49,291 nt of DNA, from contig JAGCVQ010000027.1 in assembly GCA_017962275.1 (NCBI GenBank), positions 1-49,291 of the forward strand, given 5' to 3'. A program made the position numbers and the translations under genes. This stretch comes from Bacteroidales bacterium (GTDB lineage Bacteria; Bacteroidota; Bacteroidia; Bacteroidales; WCHB1-69). Numbering within the stretch: position 1 is the stretch's first letter; the number at the start of each line of letters is the position of its first letter. The notes below the pieces were generated by a model. The model saw only the letters and a list, made by a program, of their open reading frames with translations. It was not told the origin of the DNA and ran no database searches. This document shows positions 43,897-49,291 of this stretch, piece by piece.

Positions 43897-45543
43897 TCAA
43901 GGATTGGAATGCCCCTCCAACCATGCTAAACTGAAATTATAAAACACCATTTCGTAGCTGTCGCCGTCGTTGGGGTCCTCCTCCACATACATTCCGATGG
44001 AGCCGTCGGGGAGGATGCAAAGGGAGGAGTATGCCGCGTTGTAGGGAACGATCACCTTCCCCAGGGGCCACGATTTTCCATCATCAAAACTGATCATCAC
44101 CGACACATTTTTCCTTTTGTCACCCAAGGGGATCGAATGAAGCAGTATGTCGGTGCCGTCCTCAAGATCGTAGCGGATGATGTCGCCGTTGCAGGCGGGT
44201 GCGTTCAAATACTCTCCGGCGAATACTGTGTCGTGCCAAGAGACGCCGCCGTCTTCGGAGATATTGAACCACCGTTCGCCTTGGTGTCGGATACTCATCA
44301 GGATGCGGCCGTCGCGAAGTTCCACAACCTTGGCCTCATCGCCGCCCACGCAGGCGCGTTGCGAGCAGTGCCAGGTCTCGCCGTTGTCGTCGGAGTAGAG
44401 GACGTAGTCGTTGGCCGACCAAGCCTCTCCCTCCCGGACCGCAGACACGAACATAATGCGGCCGGTGGAAGTGAGGAGCCCGTTGCCCGAGGCGCAGAAA
44501 GCCCCGCGCCACTTGCGGCGCACCGTGTCTTGGCAATCGGGGCCGTAGAGGAAGCGGGTGATGTCCGTGGCGGGTGACCATGTGCGGCCGTTGTCGGTGC
44601 TGCGACGGCAGTAGATGCGTTGCGGCTCCTCTGGTGTTGATTGCCAGAATCCAGCACCGCCCGGATAGACGGCGATGAGTCCGCCCTCGTCGCGGGTGTG
44701 CGCCAATGCGCAGTCGCCGAAACCCTTCCCCACGCCCCTGCCAAGGGCCAGAAAGTACGGCCCACGCCAGAGGTGCCCGCCGTCGCTGCTGTAGTTGAGG
44801 ATAATGTCAATGTCCTCGGGCAGGTCGTTGTTGTTGTATTTCCGTCGGTCGCAGGCGGTTATCAATGTGCCATCCTTGGCGGTGATGATGGCGGGAATGC
44901 GGAAGAACTTGGAATCGAAGTCGCCGGGTTGGTACATTACCCTTCGGCACAGCAGAATCTCTCTTTCAGAATGGATGTTGATTGGATAAATACGGTTGCC
45001 TGTCTGTATACTTTTCAATGTCAGGGATACACGATTGCCTTCCTTGGCCGTGTCGGTGATGTCGGCGGTGATCCAGAGGTAGGAGGTGTCCGTTGTGAGG
45101 CGATAGCGCAGCGGGATGTGGATGTCTTCGGAAAGGGAAGGTTCCAGGTCGCGAACGAGCACGGTTTGCAGGGATGTGGAACGGGGTTCGGGAACAGGGT
45201 CGTAGGTGGTGTTCTCCTGATAGACGCTTTGCGGACCGATGAATTTGGGGTTCGGGGAACTCCCCGTTGTGATGATTTGCAATATGCGGAGATCTCCCGC
45301 CTCAGTGCCTTGTAGGTTTACGGTCAGGGAGTTGATTTCCGTTTCTTCCGTATCGGTGTTGCGCACCACCTGTACACACATCAGCACCTCATGGTGGTTC
45401 GACCGGCCGGTCATGCGTGTGTCAGGCGTAACGGAGACGCGCAGTCCGTCGCCAGTCTGAACAGGCGTGACGGTCTGTGCCGCACCGGAAAGGGTGAGGG
45501 CAGCGGTGATGCAGAAGAGGATGTATCGGAAGATTTTGTTCAT
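43897..45543 (-). CDS. nanH: GH33 exo-alpha-sialidase
   Basis: A 548-residue neuraminidase that releases terminal sialic acid from glycans. Signal peptide MNKIFRYILFCITAALTL...GAAQ; of the possible starts (45570, 45546, 45543) the last two fit a signal peptide and avoid overlap with the upstream gene. An N-terminal beta-domain (about 25-195) precedes the catalytic six-blade propeller. FRIP is at about 214-217 (Arg215), and five Asp boxes are visible: SSDGGHLW, STDNGRTW, SDDNGETW, SEDGGVSW and SFDDGKSW. Predicted periplasmic or surface. Last gene of a leftward operon with an AGCS symporter; no nanA/nanE/nanT genes are nearby. Confidence 0.93.
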   Translation of the reverse strand: MNKIFRYILFCITAALTLSGAAQTVTPVQTGDGLRVSVTPDTRMTGRSNHHEVLMCVQVVRNTDTEETEINSLTVNLQGTEAGDLRILQIITTGSSPNPKFIGPQSVYQENTTYDPVPEPRSTSLQTVLVRDLEPSLSEDIHIPLRYRLTTDTSYLWITADITDTAKEGNRVSLTLKSIQTGNRIYPINIHSEREILLCRRVMYQPGDFDSKFFRIPAIITAKDGTLITACDRRKYNNNDLPEDIDIILNYSSDGGHLWRGPYFLALGRGVGKGFGDCALAHTRDEGGLIAVYPGGAGFWQSTPEEPQRIYCRRSTDNGRTWSPATDITRFLYGPDCQDTVRRKWRGAFCASGNGLLTSTGRIMFVSAVREGEAWSANDYVLYSDDNGETWHCSQRACVGGDEAKVVELRDGRILMSIRHQGERWFNISEDGGVSWHDTVFAGEYLNAPACNGDIIRYDLEDGTDILLHSIPLGDKRKNVSVMISFDDGKSWPLGKVIVPYNAAYSSLCILPDGSIGMYVEEDPNDGDSYEMVFYNFSLAWLEGHSNP

Positions 45544-45560
45544 CATTTCCACGTCGTTCG

Positions 45561-47153
45561 TTATACCCAAAAATCCGCATTTTCAATCCCCAGTTCAGAG
45601 GGGTCGAAGGTTGGCTCCACGCCTTTTTTCTTGTCCTTTTCGTAGTTGCGGAGGGCTTGCAGTGCCTTGGGGGAGAGCAACAGGATGGCCACGAGGTTGA
45701 TCCAAGCCATAGAGCCCACGCCGATGTCGCCCAAGACCCACGCGGTGTTGCCGGTGGTCAGGGAACCAAGGAAGACCATCGTAATGGTGCAGAGGCGCAA
45801 GATCCAAATGATGATTTTTTCGCTGCGGTCATCACCGAAAACGCGGTCGGCACGCTTCAGTTCCTCCTTCTCCTGTTTGAGAGCCTCAGCACTTTCTCCC
45901 TTTTCGCGCATCCGGCGCAGCTGCCACCGGCGGAATCGGCTGAAAAGGAAGATGAGGTTGGTTTCGGCGTAGTAGTAATAGGCCATGATGGTGGTGAAGG
46001 CGAAAAAGAAGAGGGCGATGGAGATCAGGTTCCCGGCGGCGCGTTGGCCGATGATGGCTCCAATGGCGCTGATGGTGTAGAACACACCGGGCTCGCCGAG
46101 AGGAGCCTCGGGATTCTGGTGCAGGTAGGTGACTGTGGACTCGCCCGGAGCCGTCACCTGCACGTTGTCAATGATGTTGTAGGTATGGCAGGCGAGGATC
46201 ATCATGGCCGTGGCGGTGCAGACCAGCAGGGTGTCGATATAGACGGAGAAAGCCTGTACGAGACCCTGTTTGACGGGGTGGCTCACCTTGGCGGCGGCGG
46301 CCACGATGGGGCCTGTACCTTGGCCGGCCTCGTTGGAGTAGATGCCGCGCTTCACGCCCCAGGAGATGGTGCTTCCGAGGATGGCGGAACCTAACGGACC
46401 GGCACCCACGGCACCGCGCAGCATCTCAACGAAGACGCCTGGTACCAGCTTATAGTGGGCAATGAGCACTATGATGGAGAGCAGGATGTAGAGGATGGCC
46501 ATGAAGGGGGCGACAATCTGTGCCACGTTGGCGATGCGCTTCACCCCGCCGATGATGACCAAGGCGATGAGCAGCGCGACCACAAGTCCCACCACCCACG
46601 GGGCGATGCCGAAGGTTTGCGACATGGAGAGGGCGATGCCGTTGCACTGCACCGGTGGCATGAAGAAACCGCATGCAATGGCTGTGATAATTGCGAACAC
46701 GCAGCCGAAGAAGGTGCTGTGCAGCCCTTTCTCGATGTAATAGGCCGGGCCGCCTCGAAATTGACCGTTATGGTTCTCCTTGAAGATCTGCGCGAGCGTG
46801 GCCTCCACGAAGGCGCTGCCGGCCCCGAAGAAGGCGATGACCCACATCCAGACGATCGCCCCCGGACCGCCGAAGCCGATAGCCGTGGCCACTCCCACGA
46901 TGTTGCCGGTGCCCACGCGCCCCGAAAGCGCCATCGCGAACGCTTGGAACGAGGTGATGCCCGTTTTCTGTTTCGTGTCGGTGCTGAACAGCAGCCGGAA
47001 CATCTCGCCGAAGCGCCGCACCTGCACAAAACGCGTGCGGAGAGAGAAATAGAGTGCCGACAGCAGGCACAGCCCTACCAACGCCGGACTCCAAATCCAG
47101 CTGTTGAGGGTTTCGACGATGTGGGCTGCCCGCGAAATATCCAATAGAATCAT
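45561..47153 (-). CDS. Alanine/glycine:cation symporter (AGCS family)
   Basis: A 530-residue Na+-coupled symporter of the AGCS family. Signatures are LSGRVGTGNIVGVATAIGFGGPGAIVWMW, FRGGPAYYIEKGL and GVKRGIYSNEAGQGTGPI. About 10-11 membrane helices are visible, plus a charged cytoplasmic loop near residues 410-445 (RRMREKGESAEALKQEKEEL) longer than usual. It takes up alanine or glycine with Na+ or H+. It starts 25 bases after the small membrane protein gene and ends 17 bases before the sialidase start, so it is the middle gene of an operon. Confidence 0.95.
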   Translation of the reverse strand: MILLDISRAAHIVETLNSWIWSPALVGLCLLSALYFSLRTRFVQVRRFGEMFRLLFSTDTKQKTGITSFQAFAMALSGRVGTGNIVGVATAIGFGGPGAIVWMWVIAFFGAGSAFVEATLAQIFKENHNGQFRGGPAYYIEKGLHSTFFGCVFAIITAIACGFFMPPVQCNGIALSMSQTFGIAPWVVGLVVALLIALVIIGGVKRIANVAQIVAPFMAILYILLSIIVLIAHYKLVPGVFVEMLRGAVGAGPLGSAILGSTISWGVKRGIYSNEAGQGTGPIVAAAAKVSHPVKQGLVQAFSVYIDTLLVCTATAMMILACHTYNIIDNVQVTAPGESTVTYLHQNPEAPLGEPGVFYTISAIGAIIGQRAAGNLISIALFFFAFTTIMAYYYYAETNLIFLFSRFRRWQLRRMREKGESAEALKQEKEELKRADRVFGDDRSEKIIIWILRLCTITMVFLGSLTTGNTAWVLGDIGVGSMAWINLVAILLLSPKALQALRNYEKDKKKGVEPTFDPSELGIENADFWV

Positions 47154-47178
47154 TATGCCAGTTTTTTTTTACGATTGT

Positions 47179-47778
47179 TTAATTTTCAGAGAGATGCTTC
47201 CGGATTTCCAGCATCGTTTCCTTTGCCAGCTCCAAGTCGTGGCCGGCGTTGACGAACACTTTCGGGTGGCTGTCGTCGGTGGTGTTCAGCACGATTTCGA
47301 ACAGTTCCGGAAAGGTGAAATTGTGGACACCGTAAGGGGCTCTTTCCTCGCGGTGGAAAGTAAGGTCGGTGATGCTTGATTTGTCGATGGCGTGGCCGTC
47401 ATAGACCAAGAATCCCTTGTCGTCGCTGCCGCCATGGTCATAGACCAACACGGTGCTGTCGGAAGCCATCCCTTTCGTGCCGTCGGTGACGATGGTCGCA
47501 TCCGGTTCGCCATATTGTTCCACCATCTTCTCGACGGTATTGGATTCCGGAACGTCTGCCGAATCTATAATTTCCTTATTTTCAGCAGCTTCTTCTTCAC
47601 GATTTTTACGGGTGCGTTCAACAATCAATCCCCATAGAATGGTGAAAGAGATGCTGTATAAAGCAGCTCTTTTGAGGATAACTTCTGTCGTTTTGCCGCC
47701 TGCAATCAGGTCGAACACGGCGGAAATCGCAAACACGGCAACACAAACGAAGATGTATCGGAGGATTTTCTTGTTCAT
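47179..47778 (-). CDS. Membrane-anchored protein of unknown function, first gene of the sialidase operon
   Basis: A 199-residue protein I cannot assign to a family. Two N-terminal hydrophobic stretches (YIFVCVAVFAISAVFDLIA and AALYSISFTILWGLIVE) are followed by a charged linker (RTRKNREEEAAENKE). A soluble domain from about residue 80 has MVEQYGEPDATIVTDG, STVLVYDHGG and KGFLVYDGHAIDKSSITDLTF. EQYGEPD plus a VYD strand recalls the small SmpA/BamE-like 'GxPD' domains of outer membrane assembly proteins, but this is weak. Its promoter box is at 47804-47811 and the symporter gene follows 25 bases after its stop. Confidence 0.8.
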   Translation of the reverse strand: MNKKILRYIFVCVAVFAISAVFDLIAGGKTTEVILKRAALYSISFTILWGLIVERTRKNREEEAAENKEIIDSADVPESNTVEKMVEQYGEPDATIVTDGTKGMASDSTVLVYDHGGSDDKGFLVYDGHAIDKSSITDLTFHREERAPYGVHNFTFPELFEIVLNTTDDSHPKVFVNAGHDLELAKETMLEIRKHLSEN

Positions 47779-47803
47779 AGCGGGCGATGTTTAAAAGAAT
47801 GTG

Positions 47804-47811
47804 CAAAGATA
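47804..47811 (-). promoter_or_regulatory. -7 promoter box of the leftward 47778-43897 operon
   Basis: On the minus strand, TATCTTTG lies 26 bases before ATG 47778. No TTTG is seen at the -33 distance. Confidence 0.6.
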
Positions 47812-47857
47812 CAAAATATTTATTGCGGAAAAGAGCGGGAATGGAGCGAAAAAAATG

Positions 47858-47865
47858 TATTTTCG
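47858..47865 (+). promoter_or_regulatory. Possible -7 box of the Cys-motif/TonB-C-like gene
   Basis: TATTTTCG matches seven of eight positions of TAnnTTTG and lies 22 bases before ATG 47887, divergent from the previous promoter. Confidence 0.35.
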
Positions 47866-47886
47866 CCCTCTCAAAAAACAAGAACA

Positions 47887-48732
47887 ATGTCCCGAGGCAA
47901 ATCCACATGCAAGGTCCTGAAGGAGGTGCGGCGGAAGGTCGCCGACGCCAACGGCATCCCGCTGCAGGAGCACGAATGCACCCACACGGGCGACTGTGCA
48001 GGCACGTGCCCCTACTGCGAGGCGGAGGTCCGTTACCTCGAACGGGAGCTCTCCAAACGGAGGAACCTCGGCAAGGCTGTGGCGGTGGCGGGAATTGCGG
48101 TGGCGGCGGTGTCGATGGTAGGACAGGCTACAGCACAGCCGGTAAGCGCGCCTGCGGATAGTCAAATCAGGCAATGCGATACAATCCCGCCAATGATGGG
48201 GATTATCCCAATGGTGGTGGATACAGCGAAAACCGACAGTGTGAATAATGCCCAGATGGATGATTCTCCGGTATTCCAGGTTACTGGGACCTCGTCGGCA
48301 CCGTTGACAGTCCGTAATGTCTGGCGTTTCCCTTCTGAGTACGGTACGTTGAAGTCCTATTTGCATGAAGGGCTGAAAAAGAACCCGGAATTGCGTGCTT
48401 GGCTCAAAGAAAAGGCAAAACAAGAACGGCTGAGAAAGAAACAAGAACGACTAAAATTGAAATCTGACCCTTTGGCAAGGATGATTGCCAAGATGGATCG
48501 GAGGTATAACCTTTTCAAGCCTAAAGACAACTGTTTTGTTTTGCGTTTCAACCAGGAAGGGGAAGTTGTGGATGCCTATTTGAGATATGAACTGAAAGGT
48601 GAAGAGGACGATCGGATGATGGAAGCCTTCTACTGCATCATCGATAATATGCCCCGCTGGACACTCAACCCCAGAAAATCCAAACCTACGGACATAGTGG
48701 GGCAAGAGTATTCCCGCCGAATTTTACGGTAA
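47887..48732 (+). CDS. Membrane protein with N-terminal Cys cluster and TonB-C-like end
   Basis: A 281-residue protein. The N-terminus has Cys8, Cys31, Cys37, Cys41 and Cys44; the last four lie in ECTHTGDCAGTCPYCE. YLERELSKRRNLGKA and one hydrophobic segment (VAVAGIAVAAVSMVG, about 64-80) follow. The middle is low-complexity, then comes a basic helix (KEKAKQERLRKKQERLKLK). The end (FVLRFNQEGEVVDAYLRY...MPRW) resembles TonB C-terminal domains. I recall similar Cys-cluster proteins in Bacteroides and Prevotella, but no established function. The cluster probably binds Zn or Fe-S in the cytosol (inference). The stop TAA is the first codon of a heptamer array. Confidence 0.72.
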   Translation: MSRGKSTCKVLKEVRRKVADANGIPLQEHECTHTGDCAGTCPYCEAEVRYLERELSKRRNLGKAVAVAGIAVAAVSMVGQATAQPVSAPADSQIRQCDTIPPMMGIIPMVVDTAKTDSVNNAQMDDSPVFQVTGTSSAPLTVRNVWRFPSEYGTLKSYLHEGLKKNPELRAWLKEKAKQERLRKKQERLKLKSDPLARMIAKMDRRYNLFKPKDNCFVLRFNQEGEVVDAYLRYELKGEEDDRMMEAFYCIIDNMPRWTLNPRKSKPTDIVGQEYSRRILR

Positions 48733-48778
48733 CCCTCTAACCCTTAACCTTTAACCTTCTAATCTTCTAACCTTACCC
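48730..48778. repeat. TAACCCT-type heptamer array covering two convergent gene ends
   Basis: Seven heptamers (TAACCCT, CTAACCC, TTAACCT twice, TCTAATC, TTCTAAC, CTTACCC) begin with the TAA of the rightward gene. They also contain the stop codon (48751-48753) and last codons of the leftward HsdR_N-type gene. Confidence 0.85.
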
Positions 48779-49161
48779 GTCTCAAAATCCACCCGAAACA
48801 CCATCCGCTCCACACCGTTCGTCACACACACTAACGGGGCGCGGAGCACGGCGTTGTAGCGGGCGGCTTGGTCCGCGACCTTCTGCGTGAGCTTCACGTG
48901 CGGGGCTTTGCATTCGACCATCATCCAAGGTTTCAGGTCGTCGCCGAAGACCACCAAGTCGTAACGTTGCGTCATCCCGTTGACCGTCACGGCGTGCTCC
49001 ACGGAAAGATGCGAGAGCGGCAACTGCTTGACATTCAGCAGATAGAGGATGAGAACCTGCCGCACCTGCTCCTCGGGCGTCATCACCACCCATTTCTGCC
49101 GCACCGGATCGAAAACCTCCTTCCGCGACCCGCTTTCCCGTATCTTCAATGTGAATGCCAT
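48751..49161 (-). CDS. Stand-alone HsdR_N-type (PD-(D/E)XK) protein
   Basis: A 136-residue protein matching the type I restriction enzyme R-subunit N-terminal domain (HSDR_N_2-like), common as a single gene in Bacteroidetes. The nuclease core shows RYDLVVFGDD (Asp) and MMVECKAP (Glu-x-Lys), then Gln in KVADQAARYN and LVCVTNG. There is no helicase, methylase or specificity gene nearby, so it is not a complete restriction system within the window. Its role is unknown. The last residues VRRLEG are encoded by a heptamer repeat array, implying that the C-terminus was replaced or extended by repeat growth. No -7 box is visible upstream. Confidence 0.85.
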   Translation of the reverse strand: MAFTLKIRESGSRKEVFDPVRQKWVVMTPEEQVRQVLILYLLNVKQLPLSHLSVEHAVTVNGMTQRYDLVVFGDDLKPWMMVECKAPHVKLTQKVADQAARYNAVLRAPLVCVTNGVERMVFRVDFETGKVRRLEG

Positions 49162-49239
49162 TTCTTTTTATTTCTTCCTCCTTTTTCCTCTGTCTCCCTC
49201 CTTCTTCTCTCAATGTTCCTCTATTATCTCTCTAATCGT

Positions 49240-49291
49240 CCCTTCCTCCCTCTCTATTCTTCATTCTTCATTATTCATTCTTCATTCTTCA
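49240..49291 (+). repeat. ATTCTTC heptamer array at the right edge
   Basis: From about 49255 the sequence is ATTCTTC-type heptamers (one ATTATTC) up to the window end, after a C/T-rich tract from about 49165. It continues past the edge. No gene is seen in 49162-49291. Confidence 0.75.

Noticed and set aside
48751..49161. Part of a type I restriction-modification system.
   Set aside because: Only the HsdR N-terminal-like domain is present, ending in its own stop. No hsdM, hsdS or helicase region is in the window.

Overview
The window looks like a chromosome segment from a member of the Bacteroidota, most likely an uncultured Bacteroidales. Signs of this are a type IX secretion (T9SS) C-terminal sorting domain, a gingipain-type C25 peptidase, promoters with the Bacteroidetes -7 box TAnnTTTG (often as TATCTTTG) and no clear Shine-Dalgarno sequences. 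Gene families such as SatD, DUF3307, the AAA/PD-(D/E)XK family and RsiV/DUF3298 lipoproteins also fit. I see no rRNA, tRNA, CRISPR array, transposase or prophage.

Positions 1-24811 hold two leftward genes for secreted proteins. A C25 cysteine peptidase (start 5369) runs off the left edge, and a giant gene (5498-24811, 6437 aa) encodes a T9SS-type modular surface protein. The two share fibronectin III domains, a 'QQIYTA' module, an Ig-like module and tandem two-cysteine repeats of about 50 residues. The giant protein also has five 'NWYG' beta-propeller-like modules and 28 cysteine repeats. A 492-base intergenic region (24812-25303) follows, with an inverted repeat, TGTTGATAA boxes, an 11-bp tandem repeat and a perfect 30-bp palindrome.

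Positions 25304-31057 hold an AAA-ATPase/PD-(D/E)XK gene, a cut-out piece of the S10 ribosomal operon (rplC-rplD-rplW-rplB-rpsS, without rpsJ before or rplV/rpsC after it) and an RsiV-like lipoprotein. Positions 31169-33274 are a leftward S9 (DPP-like) peptidase lipoprotein.

Positions 33402-38986 are a rightward run weighted to redox and detoxification: msrA, Fe-alcohol dehydrogenase, a dicarboxylate/glutamate-type symporter, glutathione peroxidase, a short-chain dehydrogenase, a nitroreductase and a small membrane protein. Convergent to it is a two-gene module (SatD-like protein with cyclase-like motifs, plus a DUF3307 membrane protein) preceded by three 29-bp repeats and hairpins.

Positions 40669-43840 carry an MBL-fold lipoprotein, a histidine-rich COG0523/CobW GTPase and a PfkB-type pyridoxamine kinase. 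A leftward operon (47778-43897) encodes a small membrane protein, an AGCS sodium/alanine-type symporter and a GH33 sialidase. The window ends with a Cys-motif/TonB-C-like membrane protein and a stand-alone HsdR_N-type protein.

A recurring oddity is arrays of 7-bp repeats, with a different word at most loci. At several genes the array begins at or inside the stop codon.
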